Below, piece by piece: positions 8,883 through 19,309 of a DNA stretch of 64,000 bases (within the stretch, counting starts at the first letter, position 1; the number at the start of each line of letters is the position of its first letter). The DNA comes from Variibacter sp. GTDB taxonomy: Bacteria; Pseudomonadota; Alphaproteobacteria; Rhizobiales; Xanthobacteraceae. The stretch spans positions 1 to 64,000 of the forward strand of contig JADGHE010000013.1 in the NCBI GenBank assembly GCA_019689555.1. Reading direction: 5' to 3'. A program made the translations under genes and the position numbers. A model generated the notes under the pieces. The model made no database searches. It saw nothing but the letters and a program-made list of their open reading frames with translations, and was not told the DNA's origin.

Positions 8883-8898
8883 CATATCCTCTTATATG
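8883..8898. promoter_or_regulatory. Palindrome CATAT-N6-ATATG in a divergent promoter region
   Basis: A perfect five-base inverted repeat, CATAT and ATATG separated by CCTCTT, lies in the only AT-rich part of the gap between the CoA-transferase (leftward) and malonyl-CoA decarboxylase (rightward). Two-fold symmetric sites of this size are typical for GntR- or TetR-type dimers. No regulator gene is adjacent, so the binding protein is unknown and the site could be chance. Confidence 0.3.
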
Positions 8899-9009
8899 AT
8901 CAGACTTCTGGACCACGCCGGCAGACACGCGATCCCAGGACTCCGCGCCCGGCCGGGCGACGGGCCTTGGACCGACGGTGTCCCGGCCAACCGTGAAAGC
9001 GCCGCGTCC

Positions 9010-10377
9010 ATGAATACTTCGTTTTTCGGCGAGCTTCTGCAGGCGATATCGGAGCGGGGCCGGGCCCTGCTCGACCGCGCCCGCGAGCGGCGCGGGGACG
9101 CCGCAGAGCGCAGCGGGAACGTCATCGAACTCTGCGAGCAGCTGCTCTCCGGCCGCGGGGAGGCCTCGGGGGTGGCGCTCGCGCGCGAAATCCTCTCGCG
9201 CTACGATGGATTGAAGCCGGGGCCGCGGGTCGCCTTCTTCGAAGCCCTGGCGCATCGATTCGGCCCCGATCCGGCGCGGCTCCAGCGGGCGATCGAATCC
9301 TGGCGCGCGCAGCCGTCCGAGGAGGCGGCAGACGAACTGCACGTCGCGTCCGAGCCGCGGCGGATCGAGCTCTTCCGCCGCCTCAACCTCGCGCCCGGCG
9401 GCACGGCGGCGCTCGTGCGCATGCGCGAGCAGCTCCTGGACGCGATGAACGGCCGCAAGGAACTCGCCGCCGTGGACGCTGCGTTCGTTCATCTCTTCTC
9501 GTCCTGGTTCAATCGGGGATTTCTCGTGCTGCGGCGCATCGACTGGTCCACACCCGCCAATATCCTCGAAAAGATCATCCGCTACGAGGCGGTGCACGCG
9601 ATTCACGACTGGAACGACCTGCGCCGCCGCATCGACCTGCCCGACCGGCGCTGCTACGCCTTTTTCCATCCGGCGCTGGTGGATGAGCCGCTGATCTTCG
9701 TCGAGGTCGCGCTGACGCGCGACATTCCCGCCGCCATCGCGCCGATTCTCGCGACGAAGCGCGACCCGCTCGACCCGGAGCGGGCGACGACGGCCGTCTT
9801 CTACTCGATCTCCAACTGCCAGCGCGGGCTTGCGGGCGTTTCCTTCGGCAGCTTCCTCATCAAGCAGGTGGTCGAGGAGATCCGCCGCGAAATGCCCCGG
9901 CTCGCCACCTTCGTCACGCTTTCGCCGGCGCCCAATTTCGCCGAATGGCTGCGGCGCGAGCGCGCGGCGGAGCGTTCCGTCGCCCTCACCGAGCAGGACA
10001 AGGCGGCGCTCGCCAAGCTCGACGTCGAAAAATGGTGGCTTGCGCCGGAGATCGCCGAGCAGATCCGCGAACCGCTCCTGCGGGCCGCGGCGTGGTATTT
10101 CCTGCATGCCCGCACGCCGCGCGGCACGCCGGTTGACTCCGTGGCCCGCTTCCACCTCGGCAACGGCGCCCGGCTCGAGCGGCTGAACTGGCTCGGCGAC
10201 ACGTCCGACAAGGCCATGCGTCAGTCGCACGGGCTGATGGTGAATTACCTCTACGACCTCGAGGACATCGAGAAGAACCACGAGGCCTATGCGGGCCAGC
10301 GCATGGTGGTGGCGTCGAGCGCCGTCACCCGGCTCGTGCGCGGGGGCGCGCGCGAACTCGCTCCGGTCCCGGTCTGA
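9010..10377 (+). CDS. Malonyl-CoA decarboxylase
   Basis: A 455-residue enzyme converting malonyl-CoA to acetyl-CoA and CO2. The N-terminal half is the helical domain (FFGELLQAISERG onward). The C-terminal half is the GNAT-like catalytic domain with FYSISNCQRGLAGVSFGSF around residue 265, LSPAPNFAEWL, and FHLGNGARLERLNWLGD containing His382, the likely catalytic base. The ending QSHGLMVNYLYDL is a family signature. I start at the ATG at 9010 because MNTSFFGELL looks like a native N-terminus; an in-frame TTG at 8878 would add 44 unconvincing residues and swallow the palindrome. The product acetyl-CoA feeds the TCA cycle. A malonate-activating synthetase (MatB) is absent nearby, and the divergent CoA-transferase could take its place. 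Confidence 0.93.
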   Translation: MNTSFFGELLQAISERGRALLDRARERRGDAAERSGNVIELCEQLLSGRGEASGVALAREILSRYDGLKPGPRVAFFEALAHRFGPDPARLQRAIESWRAQPSEEAADELHVASEPRRIELFRRLNLAPGGTAALVRMREQLLDAMNGRKELAAVDAAFVHLFSSWFNRGFLVLRRIDWSTPANILEKIIRYEAVHAIHDWNDLRRRIDLPDRRCYAFFHPALVDEPLIFVEVALTRDIPAAIAPILATKRDPLDPERATTAVFYSISNCQRGLAGVSFGSFLIKQVVEEIRREMPRLATFVTLSPAPNFAEWLRRERAAERSVALTEQDKAALAKLDVEKWWLAPEIAEQIREPLLRAAAWYFLHARTPRGTPVDSVARFHLGNGARLERLNWLGDTSDKAMRQSHGLMVNYLYDLEDIEKNHEAYAGQRMVVASSAVTRLVRGGARELAPVPV

Positions 10378-10471
10378 CGTTCGTTCGCGCTTTGAGCCGC
10401 CGGCTGCAGCCCGCTCTTGTCCTCACGGATCGTCGCAGGCCATGCTCGCGCCTGCGGGGGGTCCGGAGACG

Positions 10472-11971
10472 ATGATCGCGTTCGATTTGGCCATCATCGG
10501 CGGCGGCATCAACGGCGTGGGCATCGCCCGCGACGCCGCCGGCCGGGGCTTGCGCGTGCTGCTCGTCGAACAGAACGATCTTGCATCCGCCACGTCCTCG
10601 GCCAGCACCAAGCTCATTCACGGCGGCCTGCGCTATCTCGAACACGGCGCGTTCCGGCTGGTGCGCGAGGCCCTGATCGAGCGCGAGGTGCTGCTGCGCA
10701 TGGCGCCGCACCTCATCCGCCCCATGCGCTTCGTGCTCCCGCACCATGCGGCGCTGCGGCCGGCCTGGGTGCTGCGTCTCGGGCTCTTCGTCTACGATCA
10801 TCTCGGCGGCCGGAAGCTTCTGCCTGGAACCCGCAGCCTCGATCTGACGCGCGATCCGGCGGGCGCCCCTTTGCGCCCGCACTTCACCCGCGCCTTCGAA
10901 TATTCCGACTGCTGGGTCGACGATGCCCGTCTCGTCGTCCTCAATGCGGTGGACGCGGCCGAGCGCGGCGCCGCGATCCGCCCGCGCACCCGCTGCGTCG
11001 CCGCCCAGCGCCGCGCGGACCATTGGCGCCTCACGCTCGACGCCGGCGGCCGGCGCGAGACCGCCACGGCGCGCATCGTCGTCAACGCCGCCGGCCCGTG
11101 GGTGGCGCAGGTCAACGAAAGCTTGCTGAAGCTTCCCGCCTCCGCCCCGGTTCGGCTGGTCAAGGGGAGCCACATCGTCGTCCCGAAGCTCTTCGACCAC
11201 GACCGCGCCTACATCTTCCAGCACGCCGACGGGCGCGTGGTGTTCGCCATTCCCTACGAAGGCGCCTTCACGCTGATCGGCACCACCGACGTCGACTACA
11301 CGGGCGATCCGGCCGCGGCCGCGCCGACCGCGGACGAGATCGAATATCTCTGCCGGGTCGCGAGCGACTATTTCCGCGAGCCGGTGACCGCCAAGCAGGT
11401 GGTGTGGAGCTTCGCGGGCGTGCGCCCGCTCTACGACGACGGCGCCTCGATGGCCAAGGATGCGACCCGTGACTACGTGCTGGTCCTGGATGCGCCGGAA
11501 GGCGCGGCGCCGGCCCTCACGGTCTATGGCGGAAAGATCACGACGTACCGGCGGCTCGCGGAGGCGGCGCTCGCGCGGCTCTCCCGCGTCCTGCCGTCGG
11601 GCAAGCCCTGGACGCACGAAACCCCGCTGCCGGGCGGCGATCTGCCGTGGGACGGCGTGCCGGCCTTTGCGGCGCGCTGCCGAAGCCGATGGCCGTTTCT
11701 CACCGAGGCCAATGCGCTGCGCCTTGCGCGCGCCTACGGCACGCGCGTCGCGCGGGTGCTGGGCGAGGCCGGCGTCGCGGCGGAACCGGCGATGCTCGGC
11801 GGCGCATTGACGGCGGCCGAAGTGCGCTACCTGATGCGGCACGAATGGGCCGTCACCGCCGAGGACGTGCTCTGGCGCCGCTCCAAGCTCGGACTTCATT
11901 TCAACGCGGAGGAGCGGGCGGCGCTCGCCGCGCTCATCGACCAGGAGAGCGGCCGCCGGGCCGCAGGATAG
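10472..11971 (+). CDS. glpD: Glycerol-3-phosphate dehydrogenase (aerobic, FAD)
   Basis: A 499-residue membrane-associated flavoprotein that oxidises glycerol-3-phosphate to dihydroxyacetone phosphate and passes the electrons to quinone. It opens with the FAD-binding DLAIIGGGINGVGIARDAAGR, followed by SSASTKLIHGGLRYLE, a GlpD signature. Later come FAIPYEGAFTLIGTTD and VYGGKITTYRRLAE. The C-terminal part is the helical GlpD domain. The ATG at 10472 follows CCGGAG at a suitable distance; a second ATG at 10442 would add ten residues. It lies six bases before glpK, forming a glycerol-utilisation pair. No glpF or GlpR regulator is in view. Confidence 0.95.
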   Translation: MIAFDLAIIGGGINGVGIARDAAGRGLRVLLVEQNDLASATSSASTKLIHGGLRYLEHGAFRLVREALIEREVLLRMAPHLIRPMRFVLPHHAALRPAWVLRLGLFVYDHLGGRKLLPGTRSLDLTRDPAGAPLRPHFTRAFEYSDCWVDDARLVVLNAVDAAERGAAIRPRTRCVAAQRRADHWRLTLDAGGRRETATARIVVNAAGPWVAQVNESLLKLPASAPVRLVKGSHIVVPKLFDHDRAYIFQHADGRVVFAIPYEGAFTLIGTTDVDYTGDPAAAAPTADEIEYLCRVASDYFREPVTAKQVVWSFAGVRPLYDDGASMAKDATRDYVLVLDAPEGAAPALTVYGGKITTYRRLAEAALARLSRVLPSGKPWTHETPLPGGDLPWDGVPAFAARCRSRWPFLTEANALRLARAYGTRVARVLGEAGVAAEPAMLGGALTAAEVRYLMRHEWAVTAEDVLWRRSKLGLHFNAEERAALAALIDQESGRRAAG

Positions 11972-11977
11972 ACAGCC

Positions 11978-13492
11978 ATGGCGAGCTATCTCGTTGCGAT
12001 CGACCAGGGCACGACGTCCACGCGCGCAATGGTGTTCGACAAGGCGCTGACGCCGGTCACCATCGACCAGCGCGAGTTCCGCCAAATCTATCCGGCGCCC
12101 GGATGGGTCGAGCACGACCCGGAGGAGATCTGGCAGACGGTCCTCGACACGGTCGCGGGCGCGATCGAGAAGGCCGGCATCGGCCCCCGGCAAGTCGCCG
12201 CGATCGGCATCACCAACCAACGCGAAACCGCGGTCCTCTGGGACCGCGCCAGCGGCAAGCCGGTCCACAACGCCATCGTCTGGCAGGACCGGCGCACCAC
12301 CGATCTGTGCACCGCCTTGCGCAACGAAGGCTACGAGCCTGCCATCAGCGCGAAGACGGGCCTCCTCCTCGACCCGTACTTCTCGGCGACCAAGATCGCC
12401 TGGCTGCTCGACAAGGTGCCCGGAGTGCGCAGCGCCGCGGAGGCCGGCCGCCTCGCCTTCGGGACCATCGACAGCTTCCTGCTCTGGCGTCTCACGGGCG
12501 GCAAGGTGCACGCAACCGACGCGACCAACGCCGCCCGCACCCTGCTGTTCGACATTCGCGCCGGCGCCTGGGATCGGGATCTGCTGCGGCTGTTCAACAT
12601 CCCCGAGGGCCTGTTGCCGGAGGTGAAGGACTCGGCGGCGGATTTCGGCGCGACGGCGCCGGACCTTTTCGGCGGGCGCATCCGCATCCTCGGCGTCGCC
12701 GGCGACCAGCAGGCGGCGACGGTCGGCCAGTGCTGCTTCCGCCCGGGCATGCTGAAATCCACCTACGGGACCGGCTGCTTCGCGCTGCTCAACACAGGCG
12801 ACACCCCGGTTGCCTCCAGGAACCGCCTGCTCACCACGATCGCCTACCAGCTCGACGGCAAGCGCACCTATGCGCTCGAGGGAGCCATTTTCGTCGCCGG
12901 CGCCGCCGTTCAGTGGCTGCGCGACGGGCTCAGGACCATCGACGCGGCGAGCGACGCCTCCCGACAGGCCGCGAGCGCCGACCCCGCTCAATCCGTTTAC
13001 CTCGTCCCCGGCTTCGTCGGCCTCGGCGCGCCGTGGTGGGACGCCGAAGCCCGCGGCGCCCTGTTCGGGCTCACGCGCAACACCGGCCCCGCGGAGCTTG
13101 CGCGCGCCGCACTGGAGTCGGTCGGCTATCAGACGCGCGACCTCCTGGAAGCCATGCAGGCCGACTGGCCCGGCGCGGCCGACGCCGACACGGTGCTGCG
13201 GGTCGACGGCGGCCTCACCGCCAGCGACTGGACCATGCAGTTTTTGGCCGACATCCTGGCGGCGCCCGTGGACCGTCCGGTGATCATGGAGACGACGGCG
13301 CTCGGCGCCGCCTATCTCGCGGGCCGGAAAGCCGGCCTGTGCCCCGACCTCGACGGCTTTGCGGCCACTTGGCGCCTGGAGCGGCGGTTTCAGCCGCTCA
13401 TGGACGTCACCACGCGGCGGCAGAAGTGGGCGGGCTGGCAGGACGCCGTGCGGCGCACGCTCACGCGGCCCGCCCAGGACCACGTCCGATGA
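11978..13492 (+). CDS. glpK: Glycerol kinase
   Basis: A 504-residue FGGY-family kinase that phosphorylates glycerol with ATP, giving the substrate of GlpD. It starts with [15 protein letters not shown] (the phosphate-1 motif) and continues with [33 protein letters not shown], the glycerol-binding region through [15 protein letters not shown], and [11 protein letters not shown]. The C-terminal [16 protein letters not shown] is the second FGGY signature. Length and motif order match the usual 500-residue enzyme. It follows glpD after six bases, so the two are co-transcribed. The next gene starts about 200 bases on. Confidence 0.96.
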   Translation: MASYLVAIDQGTTSTRAMVFDKALTPVTIDQREFRQIYPAPGWVEHDPEEIWQTVLDTVAGAIEKAGIGPRQVAAIGITNQRETAVLWDRASGKPVHNAIVWQDRRTTDLCTALRNEGYEPAISAKTGLLLDPYFSATKIAWLLDKVPGVRSAAEAGRLAFGTIDSFLLWRLTGGKVHATDATNAARTLLFDIRAGAWDRDLLRLFNIPEGLLPEVKDSAADFGATAPDLFGGRIRILGVAGDQQAATVGQCCFRPGMLKSTYGTGCFALLNTGDTPVASRNRLLTTIAYQLDGKRTYALEGAIFVAGAAVQWLRDGLRTIDAASDASRQAASADPAQSVYLVPGFVGLGAPWWDAEARGALFGLTRNTGPAELARAALESVGYQTRDLLEAMQADWPGAADADTVLRVDGGLTASDWTMQFLADILAAPVDRPVIMETTALGAAYLAGRKAGLCPDLDGFAATWRLERRFQPLMDVTTRRQKWAGWQDAVRRTLTRPAQDHVR

Positions 13493-13691
13493 AGCGGAAT
13501 CGGGTCTTCGGGGCCGCGGCGCACCTCCGGCATTCGCCCCGGGCTCGTTTCGGGTTAGGTTTCGGTTTAACTTAAGAAGGATCGTGTGGCGAAGGCGCGG
13601 GCTTTAAGCGATTGTAAGGTCCGCCATTATAGTGGAGCAGATAGGGAGGCCGCGGGAGCGCGAGCCGATTTGGCGAAGAGCGAACCGAGGA

Positions 13692-14264
13692 ATGCAGTCC
13701 AAGCTCGCAAACAAGATGAGCACCCTGCTCGGACGAGCCCAGGTCCTCATCGTCGACGACAATCCGCACATGCGGAAGCTGGTCCGCAATCTTCTGGTCA
13801 CCCTCGGGGTGAAGGCGGTCTACGAGGCGGGCGACGGTGTGGCGGGACTGGAAGCGATCCGCCAGCACGAGCCCGATCTGGTCATCCTCGACTGGGAGAT
13901 GCCGCGGCTCTCGGGACCGGAACTCGTGCGCACCGTTCGTTCGCCGGGCGTTTTCCCGCTGCCCGACGTGCCCATCATCCTCCTGACGGTGCATGCGGAG
14001 CGCTGGCGCGTGCTGGAGGCGGCCCGCCTCGGCGTGAACGAGGTCCTCAGGAAGCCGGTGTCGGCGAAGGCGCTGATGGACCGCATGCTCGCGATCTTCG
14101 CCTATCCGCGCCCCATGGTGCGGATCGGCGACTACTACGGGCCCGCGCCGCGCAAGCCCCTCGCCGAGGCCGCGGAAGAAATTCTGCGCGTCGGGAAGGC
14201 GCCGGCCGACCCCCTTGCGGTGCTCCGAGTCGCCGCCCCCACCTCCGCCTCTCTTGGCCATTGA
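13692..14264 (+). CDS. Single-domain response regulator (CheY-like receiver)
   Basis: A receiver-domain protein of about 190 residues. It has the acidic pair Asp22-Asp23 in VLIVDDNPHMRKL, the phospho-acceptor Asp67 in LVILDWEMPRLSG, Thr99 in LLTVHAE, and Lys121 in VLRKPVS. The receiver is followed by a 60-residue tail without a DNA-binding or enzymatic domain, so it probably signals by protein contact. The start is uncertain: the ATG at 13692 (used here), the ATG at 13716 and a GTG at 13632 are all in frame, and none has a good ribosome site. No histidine kinase is nearby. It precedes a polyamine-type importer by about 90 bases; whether the two are functionally linked is unknown. Confidence 0.85.
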   Translation: MQSKLANKMSTLLGRAQVLIVDDNPHMRKLVRNLLVTLGVKAVYEAGDGVAGLEAIRQHEPDLVILDWEMPRLSGPELVRTVRSPGVFPLPDVPIILLTVHAERWRVLEAARLGVNEVLRKPVSAKALMDRMLAIFAYPRPMVRIGDYYGPAPRKPLAEAAEEILRVGKAPADPLAVLRVAAPTSASLGH

Positions 14265-14351
14265 CCTTCGCCGGCCAGTCAGTAGCGTGCGCGCTCGCAG
14301 CGCATGCAGGCCGAGGAGGATCATGAGCAAGCGGGACGAGGTGAGCAAAGA

Positions 14352-15485
<1,134 letters not shown>

Positions 15486-15495
15486 GGCGGCGGAG

Positions 15496-16413
15496 ATGCG
15501 GCCTCCGGCTCAACCTCGATCCAGCGGGGCGCGGCTCGTCGTTCTCGTTCCGCTGCTGTGGCTCGCCTGCTTCTTCCTTCTGCCGGCGCTGATCGTTCTG
15601 AAGATCAGCCTGTCGCAGCCGGCGGTCGCGCAACCGCCCTATGCGCCGACGCTCGACCTCGCGGCCGGCTGGGCGGGCCTCAAGGAGTTCCTCGCCGGCC
15701 TGTCGTTCGACAATTACGTCCTGCTCGCGACCGATCCGCTCTATGTCGGCTCCTACCTCAAGAGCCTGAAGGTCGCCGCGCTTTCGACGCTTGCCCTCCT
15801 CGCCGTCGGCTATCCGCTCGCCTACGCGATGGCGCGGGCGCCGCGCCGGCTGCAGGGTTTTCTGCTGCTCCTCGTCATTCTTCCGTTTTGGACCGCCTTT
15901 CTCATCCGCATCTATGCCTGGATGACGATCCTGCAGCGCGACGGGCTGCTCAACCAGGCTCTGCTCGCGCTCGGGATCATCGATACGCCGGTGACCTGGC
16001 TTGCGAGCGATACCGCGGTCTACATCGGCATCGTCTACTCCTACCTGCCGTTCATCGTGCTGCCGATCTATGCGAGCCTGGAGCGCATCGACCCCACTTT
16101 GCTCGAGGCGGCCGCCGATCTCGGCTGTACGCCGACGCAGGCGTTCTGGCGCGTCACCGTGCCGCTCTCGCTGCCGGGGGTGATGGCGGGCGCGACGATC
16201 TGCTTCATTCCCATTGTCGGGGAATTCGTCGTCCCCGACCTGCTCGGCAGTTCGGCGACGATGATGATCGGGCAGACGCTGTGGGCGGAATTCTTCGCCA
16301 ATCGCGACTGGCCGCTCGCCGCGGCGGTCGCGATCGTGATGCTGGTGCTCCTGATCGCGCCGCTCGTCCTCTACGAGCACCTGCAGGCGCGGTTCATGGC
16401 AAGCGAGCGGTGA
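15496..16413 (+). CDS. potH: Putrescine/spermidine-type ABC transporter permease 1
   Basis: A 305-residue inner-membrane permease with six hydrophobic helices starting at residues about 13-35. The cytoplasmic EAA loop that contacts the ATPase is seen as LEAAADLGCTPTQAFWRVTVPLSLPGV. The stretch PFWTAFLIRIYAWMTILQR is a hallmark of PotB/PotH permeases. It starts 11 bases after potG with a GGCGGCGGAG purine-rich site and ends four bases before the second permease. With potG it should carry a polyamine or a related cation inward. Confidence 0.88.
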   Translation: MRPPAQPRSSGARLVVLVPLLWLACFFLLPALIVLKISLSQPAVAQPPYAPTLDLAAGWAGLKEFLAGLSFDNYVLLATDPLYVGSYLKSLKVAALSTLALLAVGYPLAYAMARAPRRLQGFLLLLVILPFWTAFLIRIYAWMTILQRDGLLNQALLALGIIDTPVTWLASDTAVYIGIVYSYLPFIVLPIYASLERIDPTLLEAAADLGCTPTQAFWRVTVPLSLPGVMAGATICFIPIVGEFVVPDLLGSSATMMIGQTLWAEFFANRDWPLAAAVAIVMLVLLIAPLVLYEHLQARFMASER

Positions 16414-16417
16414 CGCC

Positions 16418-17209
16418 ATGCACAAAGGCCTTTCCGCGACGACGGCGACCGCGCTCGCGCTGGGCATGGCGTTTCTCTACCTGCCCATCCTCGTTCTCGT
16501 CGTCTATTCGTTCAATGCGTCGCGCCTGGTGACGGTCTGGGGCGGCTGGTCGACGCGCTGGTACGCCGCGCTCCTCGAAGACGCGGCCCTCATCGAGGCG
16601 GCGTCCATCAGCCTCCGTGTCGCCGCTCTCTCGGCCACCGTCGCGACCGTGCTCGGGACGCTGGCGGCGGTTGCGCTCGTGCGCTTCGGCCGCTTCCGCG
16701 GGCGCCTCGTCCTTTCCGCGCTCGTCTACGCGCCGATCGTGATGCCGGAGGTCATCACCGGCCTGTCGCTGCTTTTGCTGTTCGTCGCGGTCAACATCGA
16801 CCGCGGCTTCTGGACGGTGACGATCAGCCACACGACCCTCACGATGTGCTTCGTCGTGCTGATCGTGCAATCGCGGCTCGTGCGCTTCGACATGAGCCTC
16901 GAGGAGGCCGCGATGGATCTCGGCTGCCCGCCCCTGCGCACCTTCCTCACCATCACGCTGCCGCTGATCTGGCCGGCGGTCGCCTCCGCCTGGCTGCTCG
17001 CCTTCACGCTTTCGCTCGACGATCTCGTGATCGCAAGCTTCACCACCGGACCCGGCGCAACCACGCTGCCGATCCGGATCTATTCCGACGTCCGGCTCGG
17101 CGTGAAGCCGGAGATCAACGCCGTCTGCACGTTGATGATCGCGACGGTGGCGGCTGCGCTCATTCTTACGTCGCTCGTCACCAAGGGCGCGGACGCGCGG
17201 CGGCGATGA
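16418..17209 (+). CDS. potI: Putrescine/spermidine-type ABC transporter permease 2
   Basis: A 263-residue permease with six helices. It opens with a hydrophobic AFLYLPILVLVVYSFNASRL, diagnostic of PotC/PotI, and WGGWSTRWYAALLED, typical of PotI. The EAA loop is LEEAAMDLGCPPLRTFLTIT, followed by LAFTLSLDDLVIASFTTGPG, another family marker. It completes the importer core with potG and potH. The operon ends here, and the next gene is convergent with a gap of only 18 bases. Confidence 0.88.
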   Translation: MHKGLSATTATALALGMAFLYLPILVLVVYSFNASRLVTVWGGWSTRWYAALLEDAALIEAASISLRVAALSATVATVLGTLAAVALVRFGRFRGRLVLSALVYAPIVMPEVITGLSLLLLFVAVNIDRGFWTVTISHTTLTMCFVVLIVQSRLVRFDMSLEEAAMDLGCPPLRTFLTITLPLIWPAVASAWLLAFTLSLDDLVIASFTTGPGATTLPIRIYSDVRLGVKPEINAVCTLMIATVAAALILTSLVTKGADARRR

Positions 17210-17227
17210 CCGCGGCGAGGAGTCGGC

Positions 17228-19177
17228 CTATTCGCGGGAGGCGTTCGGGTTCGGCGAAGCGGGCGCGACCGCCAGCGGGGATTCGGAACCGCGGGTGGTC
17301 AGCTGCTCGATCGCCGAGCGCACCGCGTCGCGCGCGCGCCCGCCGCGCACCGCCTCCAGCAGCGGCGCCGCGGCGCCCGAGCGGCGAATGAGGCTCTGCG
17401 CGTCGGGCAGCATGATCGGATCGTCCCAGCGGCCGCGGACGACGAACGGCAGCTCGAAGCCGCCGCTTTCCTTGACGCTCGCACCGATGAGGCTCGCCGT
17501 GCCCTTGAGATCGAGGTCCCGCGCGGGGATCGAGGCGGAGCCGTCGAGGGCCAGCCGCACCGCCGAACCCTCGAGGCTCACGTCTTCGACGCTCGCCATG
17601 CCGTCGACGATCTTGACGGCGATCGCCAGCCTGTCGAACGGCGTGCGCCCGTTGCGGAAATCGCCGCCGCCCGACAGCGGCCGCCGCTCCAGGCGGCGCA
17701 GCAGCTGCTCGAGATTGAGGCCGATGAGCGCGCCCTTCGTCGCCACGAGGCTCGCGGCGCCGTTGAGCGTGCGCGTCAATTCGAGCACGTCGTTGCCCGT
17801 GCCTTCGAGCGCCAGCGTGAGATCGCCGCGCCCTTCGATCTTGCGCACACCGAAGACGAGGCTGAGGCACTTTTCCAGATCGACATTGGCGAACTGCAAT
17901 TGCGCGTTCAGCCGGGCGCCGTCGCTCGCGCGGGCGAGGCCGATGACGCCCTTGGCAATGCCGTCGAACGCCTGCGATTCGCCGATGGTGAGCACGAAGC
18001 GGCCGTCCCGCAGGTTCGCGGCCAACGCCGTGCGGCCGATGCGCGTGCTGCCGACCGTGACCCGCGCCGCGGACAGGCGCACGTCCAGCTCCATGGCGGC
18101 GAGGCCGTCGAGCCTGATCGGCACGCGGTTCCATTCGCGCTCATTGCCGGTGAGGACCTGGACGTTCGCGAGATAGGGCGCGATGTCGATCTCCTCCGCC
18201 GCCAGGGTGCCCTGCAGGTGGGGGCGGGCGCCGGCCGTGAGCGAGAGCACGCCCTCCGCGGCGTTGCCGTCGACCTCGATGTTGAGGCCCGTGAAGGCTA
18301 CGGCCTTGTCAACCACGCTGGTCTGCGCATTGAGGGCGAAGCGGCCGAACCCGCCGCCCGGCAGCGGCGTGAGCCCGACCCAATCCATCACCTTGCGCAG
18401 CGACGGGCCGTCGGCCGCCATCGCGCCTTCGATCTTCAGGGTCGGCCAAGAGCTGATGTGCCCGTCGAAGCCGAGCTTCAGCAAGGCGCCCGTGAGCCGC
18501 GCCTTGAAGCCGGAGCGCTCGCCCACCAGGGCGGCGAGGAAGTCGCTCAGCGTGAACGTTGCATCGAGCTTTTCGCCGCGCCAGACGAAATGGCCGGTGG
18601 CCGCGAAGCTCCTCGAGATCGAGGGCCAGGCAAGCGACATTTCCACCTGCTCGAACGTCTCGGCGAGGCTGCGGGAGGCGTCCCGCACCGTCACGGCGCC
18701 GCCGACGAGCCGAATTTCGGAAAACGTCACCCGGTTCCGCGCGCGGTTGGCCGGCTTCACCGTCTCGGCGAGCTGCGCAACGAGGTCTGCCCAGTTGGAG
18801 CGCCCCTCGGTGTCGAAGTCGATCAGGATCCGCGGCCGGATCAGCGTGATCTCGCTTACCTCGATCCGGCCGAGCAGCAGCGGCAGGAGGCGAAGCTGCG
18901 CGATCAGGCGCTCGGCCGCGAGCACGGGCGGCCCGCCCGCCTCGTCGCTGAGCACGACGTCGTCGAAGCTCGCCGAGCCCGCAGGGAACAGGGAGACCGA
19001 CATGTCGCCCCGGAGGATCGGGTCGACGCCGGTCGCGTAACGGATCTCCGCCTGAACGGACTCGCGCACCGCATCGGCTTGAACGAGGAAAGGCATCGCC
19101 GCGAACGCGCCGAGGGCGGCGGCGACGACGGCGACCAGGCCGAATGCCAGACGCTTGAGGCCGCTCAGGGGCTTCAC
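17228..19177 (-). CDS. AsmA-family envelope protein
   Basis: A 649-residue protein anchored by one N-terminal helix (about residues 9-32: LAFGLVAVVAAALGAFAAMP) with the rest predicted periplasmic. AsmA-type features are seen: RYATGVDPILRGDMSVSLFP near residue 45, repeated beta-strand-rich segments with IDFDTEGRSNWADL, and a C-terminal AsmA_2-like part with ATKGALIGLNLEQLLRRLE. AsmA-like proteins are linked to outer-membrane lipid transport and assembly. The start is GTG at 19177, chosen because the basic-then-hydrophobic anchor begins there; its ribosome site is weak. The two neighbouring genes are unrelated, so it is probably a single-gene unit. Confidence 0.85.
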   Translation of the reverse strand: MKPLSGLKRLAFGLVAVVAAALGAFAAMPFLVQADAVRESVQAEIRYATGVDPILRGDMSVSLFPAGSASFDDVVLSDEAGGPPVLAAERLIAQLRLLPLLLGRIEVSEITLIRPRILIDFDTEGRSNWADLVAQLAETVKPANRARNRVTFSEIRLVGGAVTVRDASRSLAETFEQVEMSLAWPSISRSFAATGHFVWRGEKLDATFTLSDFLAALVGERSGFKARLTGALLKLGFDGHISSWPTLKIEGAMAADGPSLRKVMDWVGLTPLPGGGFGRFALNAQTSVVDKAVAFTGLNIEVDGNAAEGVLSLTAGARPHLQGTLAAEEIDIAPYLANVQVLTGNEREWNRVPIRLDGLAAMELDVRLSAARVTVGSTRIGRTALAANLRDGRFVLTIGESQAFDGIAKGVIGLARASDGARLNAQLQFANVDLEKCLSLVFGVRKIEGRGDLTLALEGTGNDVLELTRTLNGAASLVATKGALIGLNLEQLLRRLERRPLSGGGDFRNGRTPFDRLAIAVKIVDGMASVEDVSLEGSAVRLALDGSASIPARDLDLKGTASLIGASVKESGGFELPFVVRGRWDDPIMLPDAQSLIRRSGAAAPLLEAVRGGRARDAVRSAIEQLTTRGSESPLAVAPASPNPNASRE

Positions 19178-19309
19178 GTGCGGAGAATCCGGGCCAAGGT
19201 GAATGCAGCGGATGGCTCGACGGGGCGGGCCGTCCTGCTCCCCACAATCATGGGTGGCGTCTGTGACCCTTTCATGGCCGGCCCGCGCGCGCCGCCGCGC
19301 TCCACCTCC

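Noticed and set aside
8878-9009. Longer form of malonyl-CoA decarboxylase starting at a TTG
   Set aside because: The added 44 residues are unlike the family's N-terminus and would place the likely promoter and palindrome inside the gene.
10325-13483. Minus-strand open frame of about 1052 codons
   Set aside because: Antisense to glpD and glpK, low-complexity Arg/Ala/Gly/Val composition, no recognisable domain.
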